7,553 bases of DNA, from assembly GCA_019683665.1 (NCBI GenBank), contig JADGIB010000173.1, positions 1-7,553 on the forward strand. The letters run 5' to 3'. The position numbers and the translations under genes were made by a program. Below, one piece after another: positions 1 through 6,087 of this stretch. This DNA is from Solirubrobacteraceae bacterium. GTDB taxonomy: Bacteria > Actinomycetota > Thermoleophilia > Solirubrobacterales > Solirubrobacteraceae. A model generated the notes under the pieces. It saw only the letters and a program-made list of their open reading frames with translations, had not been told where the DNA came from and did no database searches. Within the stretch, counting starts at the first letter, position 1, and each line of letters opens with the position of its first letter.

Positions 1-641
1 CGGCCCCGCGGGGGGCGGGCCCCGGGGCGGGGGCCGCGGCGGCCGCGGCGGCCGCCGCGGCGGCCGGGTTCCGGTGCGTGAAGCTCAAGGTCGGCACCGG
101 CGACGACGCCGGGCGCGTCGCCGCCGTCCGCGCGGCGGCCGGGCCGGGGATGGCGCTGCGCCTGGACGCCAACGGCGCCTGGGACGTCGAGGAGGCGGTG
201 CGCACGATCGACGCGCTCTCCCCCGCCGGCCTCGAGCTCGTCGAGGAGCCGGTCCACGGAATCGAGGCGATGGGCGAGGTGCGCGCGCGCACCGCGGTGC
301 GGATCGCGCTCGACGAGACGGCGGCGGTGCCGGGCGCGCTCGCCTCCGCGGTCGCCGACGCGGTCTGCCTGAAGGTCGCCCGCGGCGGCGGGATCTCGTC
401 GCTGCTCGTGCAGGCGTCGCTCGTGCACGCGACCGGCGCCGAGGTCTACCTCGCCTCCGCCTACGACGGGCCGCTCGGCGTCGCGGCGGCCGTGCACGCG
501 GCGGCGGCGCTGCGCGTCGACCTGCCCTGCGGGCTGGCGACGCTGACCGCGTTCGCCGACGAGGAGGTCGCGGCGGCGCTGCCGGTCGTCGACGGGGCGA
601 TCCGCGTCCCCGACGGGCCGGGCCTGCTCGGCGACGCGTAG
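1..641 (+). CDS. menC: o-succinylbenzoate synthase-like enolase-superfamily enzyme (5' partial)
   Basis: This is the C-terminal part of an enolase-superfamily enzyme of the muconate-lactonizing subgroup. The frame (codons from position 3) is open to the window edge, so the true start lies upstream; the GTG at 78 is an internal Val. The barrel's catalytic set is visible: KLK at 81-89 (acid/base lysine pair), metal ligands Asp in LDANG (165-167), Glu in VEEP (243-248) and Asp in LDET (312-314), and the second lysine in CLKVARGGG (372-374). The C-terminal pattern, ASAYDGPLG followed by an Ala-rich helix, then CGLAT and a VPDGPGL ending, resembles actinobacterial MenC, which dehydrates SHCHC to o-succinylbenzoate in menaquinone synthesis. 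Muconate cycloisomerase or dipeptide epimerase cannot be excluded, because the specificity-determining N-terminal capping domain is missing and no other men gene is in view. Eleven consecutive Ala codons (33-65) precede the GFRCVKLKVG segment. Confidence 0.68.
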   Translation, partial: APRGAGPGAGAAAAAAAAAAAGFRCVKLKVGTGDDAGRVAAVRAAAGPGMALRLDANGAWDVEEAVRTIDALSPAGLELVEEPVHGIEAMGEVRARTAVRIALDETAAVPGALASAVADAVCLKVARGGGISSLLVQASLVHATGAEVYLASAYDGPLGVAAAVHAAAALRVDLPCGLATLTAFADEEVAAALPVVDGAIRVPDGPGLLGDA

Positions 642-1828
642 GCGGCCGGCGCGCGCAGCGTCCCCCGCCGCGTGGCGGCGGCGAGCGCGGCGACGAGGCA
701 GGCGGCGCCGGAGGTGACGAAGGCCGCGGGCGCGCCGGACGCGCTGACGATCGCGCCGCCGACCGCCCCGCCGAGGGCGATGCCGGCGAACATGCCGCTG
801 GCCACCCAGGTGTAGGCCTCGGTGACGGTGCCGCGGACGGCGACGACGGCGACGAGCGAGTAGAGCGCGGCGAAGGTCGGGGCGACGAGCGCGCCGGAGG
901 CGGCCAGCAGGAGGCCGAGCGTCCACAGGTCGGGCATCAGCGCGAGCGCGGCGGCGGGCAGCGCGGACGCGCCGACGAGGAGGATGAGCGTCCGCCCCTG
1001 GTCGCGCGGGGCGCCGAGGCGGGCGGTGACGAGGCCGGCGACGAGGCTCGGCACGCCCCAGACGGCGAGCAGGATCCCGAGCGCGGACGGCCGGCCGGCG
1101 TCGTCGACGGCGCCGGCGACCGCGACCTCGATCGCGCCGAACATCGCGCCCATGCCGGCGCTGACGATGAGCAGCGTGCGCACGCCGGGCGCGGCGAGCG
1201 CGCCGGCGCGGGAGCGGCGGACGGCGCTGCCGGGGACGGCGCGCGACTCGGGCGAGGCGGCGAAGGCGAGCGTGCCGGCGGCGAGCGCGACGGCGGCCCC
1301 GAGGAGCGCGACGGCGGGCGAGATCGCGGCCAGGACGCTGACGAACACGAGCGGGCCGGCGATGAACGAGATCTCCTGGAGGGCGGCGTCGAGCGCGAGC
1401 GCGCCGTGGCGGGCGTGCGGGTCGGCGAGGATGCGGCCGAAGAGGGCGCGCAGGCAGGGGGCGATCGGCGGCTGGGCGACGCCGGTCACGAGCGCGAGCG
1501 GGACGAGCAGGGCCGCTGGGCTGCCGCCGGGAAGCAGGCCGGCGGCGGCGATCGTCAGCGCGGCGATCAGGCCGGTGGCGACGAGCGTCGACGTCTGGCC
1601 GTGGCGGTCGATGAGCCGCCCGAGCAGCGGGGCGCCGCCGGCGAGGCCGAGCGCGAGGACGCCGGAGACGGCGCCGGCCAGCGCGAACGAGCCCCCCAGG
1701 TCGCGGACGCGCAGGATGAAGAGCAGCCCGAGGGCGGCCTCGGGCGTGCGCGCGAGCATCGACAGCGACAGCAGCCGCAGGACGCCGGGGAAGCGCAGGG
1801 GCGTGCGACGGGCGGGGGCGACGGACAT
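461..1828 (-). CDS. MFS transporter, probable efflux permease
   Basis: This is a predicted 455-residue integral membrane protein of the major facilitator superfamily. The protein is a succession of hydrophobic Ala/Leu/Gly/Val segments compatible with about 12 helices. A motif-A-like loop, GAPLLGRLIDRHGQ, falls after the second helix, and a charged, Pro/Arg-containing central loop (ASPESRAVPGSAVRRSRAG) separates the two halves. I chose the ATG at 1828; a TTG three codons upstream lies inside the palindrome and directly follows an in-frame TAG. No Shine-Dalgarno is seen before either. The transporter fold seems to end near residue 385 (AALAAATRR). The last 60 or so residues are Ser/Ala/Pro/Thr-rich and lie antisense to menC, so they may be read-through rather than function. 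A TetR gene 83 bp upstream on the same strand suggests ligand-induced drug or metabolite export. The substrate cannot be read from the sequence. Confidence 0.85.
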   Translation of the reverse strand: MSVAPARRTPLRFPGVLRLLSLSMLARTPEAALGLLFILRVRDLGGSFALAGAVSGVLALGLAGGAPLLGRLIDRHGQTSTLVATGLIAALTIAAAGLLPGGSPAALLVPLALVTGVAQPPIAPCLRALFGRILADPHARHGALALDAALQEISFIAGPLVFVSVLAAISPAVALLGAAVALAAGTLAFAASPESRAVPGSAVRRSRAGALAAPGVRTLLIVSAGMGAMFGAIEVAVAGAVDDAGRPSALGILLAVWGVPSLVAGLVTARLGAPRDQGRTLILLVGASALPAAALALMPDLWTLGLLLAASGALVAPTFAALYSLVAVVAVRGTVTEAYTWVASGMFAGIALGGAVGGAIVSASGAPAAFVTSGAACLVAALAAATRRGTLRAPAAYASPSRPGPSGTRIAPSTTGSAAATSSSANAVSVASPQGRSTRSAAAACTAAATPSGPS

Positions 1829-1833
1829 GATCT

Positions 1834-1860
1834 GCAACTAATGATGCCATCATCAGTTGC
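1834..1860. promoter_or_regulatory. 27-bp near-perfect palindrome, probable TetR operator
   Basis: Left arm gcaactaatgatg (1834-1846) and right arm catcatcagttgc (1848-1860) are reverse complements at 12 of 13 positions around a single central C. The element is AT-rich in a very GC-rich surrounding, so it stands out from background. It lies 5 bp upstream of the MFS ATG and downstream of the co-directional TetR gene. Size, symmetry and place fit a TetR-family operator; binding by the neighbouring regulator is inferred. Confidence 0.72.
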
Positions 1861-1888
1861 CTTCCGCCAGTGACGTCCGTCACGCAGG

Positions 1889-1910
1889 CGCGGCGCCGCT
1901 CGGCGCCGCG
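1889..1910. terminator. GC-rich perfect hairpin just after the TetR stop
   Basis: Arms cgcggcgccg (1889-1898) and cggcgccgcg (1901-1910) are exact reverse complements separated by 2 bases. The element starts one base past the stop codon of the TetR gene on the minus strand. A transcript would form a stem of about 9 GC pairs with a 4-base loop. There is no U-tract, so it may be a weak or non-canonical terminator, or a hairpin limiting read-through into the MFS gene. GC-only inverted repeats also arise more easily by chance in such DNA. Confidence 0.4.
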
Positions 1911-1911
1911 G

Positions 1912-2505
1912 TCAGCCGAGGCGCTCGTCCAGCGCCTCGTCGAGCAGGCTCGTCGCCGTCTCCAGGTCGACCGTCGACCAGCGCACCGCCGGGCACAGGC
2001 CGTCGACGAACGCGTTCAGGAACAGCGCCGTGCGCTGCGGGTCGATCCCGGGACGCACGCTCCCGTCCGCCATCCCCTCCTCCAGGAGCGCGGCGATCCG
2101 CCCGATCCACGCGTACTCGCGCTGGGAGACCGCGTCGCGCAGTGCCTCCGACGGCGCCGGGTGGCGGCGCACCTCCTGCCACAGCCGCCAGCTCAGCGCG
2201 ATCTCCGGGTCGCCGGCGTCGTCGAGCAGCAGCAGGAGCAGCGTCCGCAGCCGGTCGCGGGCGTCGCCGCCCGCGGCCATGCGCTCGTCGATCGCCGCCA
2301 TCGCGCGCTCGTCGGAGCGCACGAACGCGGCGAGGACGAGCTCCTCGCGCGAGCGGAAGTGGGTGGAGACGAGCGGCTGCGACACGCCGGCCTCGTCGGC
2401 GACGTCGCGCACGCGGAAGCCGTCGAGGCCGTGCGCGACGATCGCGCGCGCGGCGGCATCGACGAGGTCGGCGCGCCGCTCCTCGGCGCTCATCCGCTGG
2501 GCCAT
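1912..2505 (-). CDS. TetR/AcrR-family transcriptional regulator
   Basis: This 197-residue protein has the usual length of a TetR-family repressor. The N-terminal DNA-binding domain spans about residues 8-55. Its helix-turn-helix, about residues 30-50, reads FRVRDVADEAGVSQPLVSTHF and is followed by RSREELVLAAF, a classic TetR_N pattern. The C-terminal half is helical and Leu/Ala/Arg-rich, as in ligand-binding and dimerisation domains of the BetI/AcrR type; the ligand is unknown. The ATG at 2505 was chosen because an extended -10-like hexamer sits just 6 bases before it, suggesting a leaderless message; a second ATG is 4 codons in. The gene precedes the MFS transporter on the same strand with 83 bp between them, containing a strong palindrome, so it most likely represses the transporter. 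No copy of that palindrome occurs before its own start, so autoregulation is not evident. Confidence 0.9.
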   Translation of the reverse strand: MAQRMSAEERRADLVDAAARAIVAHGLDGFRVRDVADEAGVSQPLVSTHFRSREELVLAAFVRSDERAMAAIDERMAAGGDARDRLRTLLLLLLDDAGDPEIALSWRLWQEVRRHPAPSEALRDAVSQREYAWIGRIAALLEEGMADGSVRPGIDPQRTALFLNAFVDGLCPAVRWSTVDLETATSLLDEALDERLG

Positions 2506-2511
2506 GGGATG

Positions 2512-2517
2512 AGCGTA
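2512..2517 (-). promoter_or_regulatory. -10-like hexamer for a leaderless tetR transcript
   Basis: Read on the minus strand the hexamer is TACGCT, matching the TANNNT actinobacterial -10 consensus. It is followed by six bases (CATCCC) and then the TetR ATG, so transcription would start at or next to the A of the start codon. No Shine-Dalgarno is present, consistent with leaderless translation. No good -35 is visible; that position lies inside the first hairpin repeat. Confidence 0.5.
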
Positions 2518-2520
2518 TTG

Positions 2521-2766
2521 GGGGAACGCCGGCCCAGGGGGCCGGGTTCCGGGGAACGCTGGCCCAGGGGGCCAGGTTCCCGCAGCGGGTGTCCGCCCAG
2601 GGGGCGGAACCCGCGGGGTCGCCGGGCCAGGGGCCAGGTTCCGGGGAACGCTGGCCCAGGGGGCCAGGTTCCCGCAGCGGGTGTCCGCCCAGGGGGCGGA
2701 ACCCGGGGAACGCTGGCCCAGGGGGCCAGGTTCCCGCAGCGGGTGTCCGCCCAGGGGGCGGAACCC
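2521..2766. repeat. array of hairpin-forming repeats, 62-bp composite unit in three exact copies
   Basis: Two modules alternate. Module A is 30 bp and forms a stem of GGAAC plus CTGGCCC against GGGCCAG plus GTTCC, with one bulged G and a 3-base loop. Module B is 32 bp and carries TCCGCCC facing GGGCGGA, sharing the core GCCCAGGGGGC with A. The A/B junction adds a small CCCGC-A-GCGGG palindrome. A+B is present identically at 2551-2612, 2643-2704 and 2705-2766. A lone A variant is at 2521-2550 and a decayed, shortened A at 2615-2642. In the 2521 copy both partners of one stem pair changed (T-A to C-G), preserving the hairpin. The unit length is not a multiple of 3, and no reading frame here looks like protein, so this is non-coding. 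It fills the space between the dehydrogenase and tetR. It could be a dispersed palindromic repeat, a terminator or attenuator cluster, or a recombination hotspot. Confidence 0.9.
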
Positions 2767-2812
2767 GCGGGGATCGTCAGGAACCCGCGGGGATCGTCAG
2801 ATGGGGATCGTC
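2761..2812. repeat. 20-bp tandem repeat next to the dehydrogenase stop
   Basis: The 20-mer gaacccgcggggatcgtcag occurs twice head to tail (2761-2780 and 2781-2800). Its core ggggatcgtc returns a third time at 2803-2812, 4 bp from the dehydrogenase stop codon. On the minus strand each full unit carries TGACGATCCCC, and the dehydrogenase stop itself reads TGACG, so the repeats may have grown from the gene's end. The first unit overlaps the last 6 bp of the hairpin array. No function is visible. Confidence 0.85.
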
Positions 2813-2816
2813 GGCG

Positions 2817-4286
2817 TCAGAAGGGGTACCTGGCGGGCGTGGCGCGCTCGGTCGTCCAGCGCCACTGGGTGAACTCCTCCAGGTTCGCCTCGCCGCCGAA
2901 GCGCCCGCCGTTGCCCGACGCGCCGACGCCGCCGAACGGGACGCGCGCGTCATCGTGGATGGTCTGGTCGTTGATGTGGGCCATGCCGCTGCGCAGCGAG
3001 CCGGCGATCCGCCGCCCGCGGGCCAGGTCCGACGTGAAGACCGCGTTCGAGAGCCCGTACTCGGTGTCGTTGGCCAGCGCGATCGCCTCGTCGTCGTCGG
3101 AGAACGTCATCACCGGCGCGACCGGGCCGAAGATCTCCTCCCGCCAGCCGCGCATGTCCGGGCGCATCTCGGCCAGGACGGTCGCCGGGAAGTACGGGGC
3201 GTTCCCCTCGCCGCCGGCCAGGACCTGGGCGCCCGCGGCGATCGTGTCGGAGACGATCGACGAGACCTTCTCGAACTGGCGCTCGTTGATGAGCGGCCCG
3301 AGCGCGACCTGCTCGGCGGCCGGGTTGCCGACCGGCAGGTTCGCGGCCTTCGCGGCGAGCTTCTCCAGGTACTCCGCGGCGACCTTCTCGTGGACGAGGT
3401 GGCGGCCCGACGCCATGCAGATCTGGCCCTGGTGCAGGAACGAGCCCCAGGCGCCGGAGGAGGCGGCCGCGTCGAGGTCGGCGTCCTCGAGGACGATGAA
3501 CGAGCTCTTGCCGCCGAGCTCGAGCGCGACCTTCTTGAGATGCTCGCCGCAGGTCGCGCCGACCTTGCGCCCGGCCGCGGTGGAGCCGGTGAACGACACC
3601 ATCCCGACCTCGGGCGCCGAGCACAGCGCCTGGCCGGCGTCGGCCCCGCCGGGCAGGACGTGGAGGACCCCCTCCGGCAGGCCCGCCTCCTCGAAGATCC
3701 GGGCGAAGCTGAGGCCGCCGGCGACCGGGGTGTTCGGGTCGGGCTTGAGGACGACCGCGTTGCCGAGCGCGAGGGCCGGGGCGACCGAGCGCATCCCGAG
3801 CACGAGCGGCACGTTCCACGGCGTGATGACGCCGACGACGCCGATCGGGACGCGCTGGGCGATCGACAGGGTGCCGTCCGGCTGCGGGATCGCCTCGCCG
3901 CGCACGCGCGGGGCGAGCGCCGCCGCCTCGCGCAGCTCCGAGGTGGCGAGGTCGATCTCGAAGTCGGCCTTCGGCGGGATCGAGCCGGTCTCGCGGATGA
4001 TCCACGAGACGAGCTCGTCCGCGTTGGCCTGGAGGACCTCGGCGGCGCGCAGGAGGACCGCGGCCCGCTCGTGCGGGTCGGCCCCGCCCCACGCCGGCTG
4101 CGCCTCGGCCGCCGCCTGCGCGGCGCGGCGGACGTCGTCGGGGCCGGCCGCGCCGACCTCGGCCAGCGTCTCGCCGGTGGCGGGCTCGCGGGTGACCAGC
4201 CGCTCGCCGGCCGCCGTCCAGCCGCCGCTGTAGAGCTTGCCGTCGAGGATCTCGGGACCGAACAGCGCGGGCGCGGTCGTCGCCAT
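2817..4286 (-). CDS. NAD(P)+-dependent aldehyde dehydrogenase, benzaldehyde/vanillin dehydrogenase-like
   Basis: This complete 489-residue member of the aldehyde dehydrogenase superfamily oxidises an aldehyde to the acid with NAD(P)+ in the cytoplasm. Family landmarks are present in order: TPWN with the oxyanion Asn158, VVLKPDPNTP in the cofactor domain (about 178-187), FTGSTAAGR (232-240), LELGGK with general base Glu256, GQIC with catalytic Cys290, EEIFGPV with Glu384, and a C-terminal FGGVGASGNGGRFGG segment. Nothing essential is missing. The stretch FEIDLATSELREAAAL and the overall pattern recall the benzaldehyde and vanillin dehydrogenase branch, but substrate is not fixed by sequence alone. 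The ATG at 4286 follows a perfect AGGAGG with an 8-base spacing, although the frame stays open far upstream. A PucR-family regulator ends 44 bp upstream on the same strand, so the two are probably an operon. The divergent amine oxidase may supply its aldehyde substrate. Confidence 0.95.
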   Translation of the reverse strand: MATTAPALFGPEILDGKLYSGGWTAAGERLVTREPATGETLAEVGAAGPDDVRRAAQAAAEAQPAWGGADPHERAAVLLRAAEVLQANADELVSWIIRETGSIPPKADFEIDLATSELREAAALAPRVRGEAIPQPDGTLSIAQRVPIGVVGVITPWNVPLVLGMRSVAPALALGNAVVLKPDPNTPVAGGLSFARIFEEAGLPEGVLHVLPGGADAGQALCSAPEVGMVSFTGSTAAGRKVGATCGEHLKKVALELGGKSSFIVLEDADLDAAASSGAWGSFLHQGQICMASGRHLVHEKVAAEYLEKLAAKAANLPVGNPAAEQVALGPLINERQFEKVSSIVSDTIAAGAQVLAGGEGNAPYFPATVLAEMRPDMRGWREEIFGPVAPVMTFSDDDEAIALANDTEYGLSNAVFTSDLARGRRIAGSLRSGMAHINDQTIHDDARVPFGGVGASGNGGRFGGEANLEEFTQWRWTTERATPARYPF

Positions 4287-4294
4287 CTCTCTCT

Positions 4295-4300
4295 CCTCCT
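4295..4300 (-). promoter_or_regulatory. perfect Shine-Dalgarno that sets the dehydrogenase start
   Basis: The minus strand reads AGGAGG, then eight bases of AG repeats, then the ATG at 4286. It is the only consensus ribosome-binding site before any gene in the window. It shows that the dehydrogenase starts here, although its frame is open for another 1.7 kb upstream. It also predicts stronger translation than for the neighbouring genes. Confidence 0.9.
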
Positions 4301-4330
4301 TGCGGTCGTCCGCGTCGGTTCTGTCAGACG

Positions 4331-5995
4331 TTATCGGTCCGACCGCGCACGGTCGATGCACTCGCGCGCGTAGAGGGCGACGTGGAGCGTGAGGAGCTGG
4401 CCGGCGTCGGAGAGGTCGACGTCGAGGAGCTGCTCGATCCGGGTGAGGCGGTGGTAGAGCGCCTGGCGGTTGAGGTGCAGGGCCCGCGCCGTCTCCGCCT
4501 TGCGCCCGCCGTTGGCCAGCAGCGCCTCGAGCGTCGGCAGGAGCACGAGCTTGCGCTGGCGGTCGTGCTCGATGAGCGGGCCGAGGACCCGGTCGACGAG
4601 CGCGGCCAGGCCCGGGTCGTCGCGCCAGCTCCACAGCAGCCGCCGCAGCTCGAGCGCGCGGACGTCGTGCCAGGGCCGCGGCGGCAGCCCGGCGGCGCTC
4701 GCCGCGCTCTCCTCGGCCAGGCGCAGCGCCTCCCCGGCCTCGGCGGGCTCGACGGCCCGGCCGGCGGCGACCGTCACCTCCCCCGGCCCGAGCCGGCGGC
4801 CGACGGCGTGGCGCAGCGCGTCGGCGGCGGCGTCGGCCGCGGCGGTCCGCTGGTCGGCGTCGCGCAGGGCGACGAGGGCGAGGAAGCTCGCGGTAGCCGC
4901 GCGCCGGCCGACGATCGCGTGCAGGCCGCGGTCGACGAGCGCCTGGCGCGCGTCGCGCAGCGCGGTGGCCCAGTCGGCGGGCGCGGCCGCCGGCCCGGCC
5001 CGCACCTCGGCGGCGACCGGGAGGACGAGGGCCGGGTCCGCGTCGAGGCCGGCGGCCCGGGCGGTGCGCACGACCGCCTCCGGGGCGACGCGGCCGTCGG
5101 CGAGGTTGGCCAGGAACGACCCGCGCTCGTGGGCGATGAGCTCCTCCTCCTGGCGGGCGCGCAGGAGGGCGAGCGCGACGATGTCGGCCGCGTGGTCGAG
5201 CGCGATCCCGGCCAGCGCGTCGAACGGGGCGCGCAGGTCGGCGACGAGCAGCCGGCCGTCGGCCTGGTGGCCGCCCATCCGCACGCGCGCCGCCTGCACG
5301 CCGGGCGCGTCGTCGGCGTGGCGGGCGGTCTCCCACACGTCGACGGGGTCGAGGTCGTAGTCGGGCGGCACCGCGTGCGAGAGCAGCCGCCGGCCCGCGG
5401 CCTCCAGGAAGACCGGGGCGCGCAGCGTCGCCGCCAGCGCCGACAGGACCTCGGGGATGCCCTCCCCGTCGAGCATGAGCGCGGTCAGGCGGCGCTGGAT
5501 CTGCTCGCCGCGGCGCAGGAGCGCGTAGTGGGAGGAGACGATCTCGGTGTGGATCGCCTCGGTGACGGTCACGAACGCGATCTCGCGGTGGAGGACGATC
5601 AGCGGCAGGCGGTGGCGCTGGGCGGCGTCGACGAGCGCCGGGGTCGGCTCCGGGAAGGCCGGGCCGAGCTCGATGACGAGCGCGGCGACCTCCTGCTCGG
5701 CGAGCCGCTCGACGAAGCGCCGCTGGTCGGCGGCGCGCGGGCCGATGCCCATGCCGGTCGTCAGGAGCATCTCCCCGCCCATGAGCAGCGACGCGATGTT
5801 CGACACCTCGCCGGCGTGGACCCAGCGGATCGGGCGGTCGAGGCGGTCGTGGCCGGCGAGGACCTGCGGCAGGCCGCGACGCAGGACGGGCAGCCCGAGC
5901 GCGTGCCGGACGGTGATGTTCGCGAGCGCCCGGGAGTCCGACGCGGTCTCGGGCGGCATGGCCCCAGTCATGTCGCGCTTGCGGTGCGGTGTCAT
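4331..5995 (-). CDS. PucR-family transcriptional regulator
   Basis: This 554-residue regulator has the three-part PucR/CdaR layout. The N-terminal PucR domain (about residues 27-150) has the signature RWVHAGEVSNIASLLMGGEM followed by LLTTG. A middle region (about 280-435) corresponds to the degenerate GGDEF-like CdaR segment. The C-terminal helix-turn-helix of the PucR type lies at about 485-550, with KAETARALHLNRQALYHRL at 499-517 followed by TRIEQLL. Such proteins usually activate purine, amino-acid or amine catabolism genes in response to a pathway compound; the effector here is unknown. The start at 5995 is the most upstream sensible ATG, but ATGs at residues 9 and 13 are possible and none has a clear ribosome site. 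The gene precedes the aldehyde dehydrogenase with 44 bp between them and is divergent from the FAD oxidase, placing it to control both. Confidence 0.92.
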   Translation of the reverse strand: MTPHRKRDMTGAMPPETASDSRALANITVRHALGLPVLRRGLPQVLAGHDRLDRPIRWVHAGEVSNIASLLMGGEMLLTTGMGIGPRAADQRRFVERLAEQEVAALVIELGPAFPEPTPALVDAAQRHRLPLIVLHREIAFVTVTEAIHTEIVSSHYALLRRGEQIQRRLTALMLDGEGIPEVLSALAATLRAPVFLEAAGRRLLSHAVPPDYDLDPVDVWETARHADDAPGVQAARVRMGGHQADGRLLVADLRAPFDALAGIALDHAADIVALALLRARQEEELIAHERGSFLANLADGRVAPEAVVRTARAAGLDADPALVLPVAAEVRAGPAAAPADWATALRDARQALVDRGLHAIVGRRAATASFLALVALRDADQRTAAADAAADALRHAVGRRLGPGEVTVAAGRAVEPAEAGEALRLAEESAASAAGLPPRPWHDVRALELRRLLWSWRDDPGLAALVDRVLGPLIEHDRQRKLVLLPTLEALLANGGRKAETARALHLNRQALYHRLTRIEQLLDVDLSDAGQLLTLHVALYARECIDRARSDR

Positions 5996-6087
5996 CCGGG
6001 CATTCCGTCACGAGCTGCGCCGGCGACCTGGACGAGGCGTCGCAGCGTGCGTCGCGCGCCGCTCCGTCGTCGAGACTAGCCGGACCG
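5996..6087. promoter_or_regulatory. divergent promoter region between the PucR gene and the amine oxidase
   Basis: These 92 bp separate two divergently transcribed genes and must hold the promoters of both unless transcription starts inside a coding region. I see no convincing -10/-35 pair on either strand. The only repeats are two direct copies of gcgtcgc (6037-6043, 6049-6055), spaced 12 bp apart and possibly chance in such GC-rich DNA. No Shine-Dalgarno precedes the oxidase ATG. Confidence 0.5.

Noticed and set aside
42..61. Perfect 20-bp palindrome gccgcggcggccgccgcggc.
   Set aside because: It consists only of GCG/GCC alanine codons inside the coding tract, so the symmetry is a likely by-product of the codon run.
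78..80. GTG at 78 as the start of the enolase-superfamily gene.
   Set aside because: The conserved GFRCVKLKVG segment crosses it and the frame is open upstream, so it is an internal Val codon of a truncated gene.
2521..2820. CRISPR array.
   Set aside because: There are no unique spacers between identical repeats; the units are directly adjacent or nested, and no cas gene is present.
4322..4327. CTGACA on the minus strand as a -35 for a separate dehydrogenase promoter.
   Set aside because: No -10-like hexamer lies at the proper distance, and the short 44-bp gap favours co-transcription with the PucR gene.
1857..4373. Two plus-strand frames of about 800 residues running through tetR, the repeat block and the dehydrogenase.
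   Set aside because: They are low-complexity shadows of tetR and the dehydrogenase, and they cross the 62-bp repeats in shifting phases. No homologous protein pattern is visible.
2817..6011. A single 1064-residue minus-strand reading frame suggesting a fusion ending in the aldehyde dehydrogenase.
   Set aside because: The upstream half is low-complexity Arg/Pro/Ala sequence in a shifted frame of the PucR gene. The dehydrogenase has its own AGGAGG and ATG at 4286 and is full-length from there.
4382..6079. Long plus-strand frame of 565 residues antisense to the PucR gene.
   Set aside because: Its product is Arg/Gly/Glu/Asp-rich with no domain pattern, as expected for an antisense frame in GC-rich DNA. 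The opposite strand encodes a clear PucR protein.
5989..6087. GTG at 5989 as the start of the FAD oxidase.
   Set aside because: It would overlap the start of the divergent PucR gene and add 33 residues without family resemblance; the ATG at 6088 gives the expected leader.
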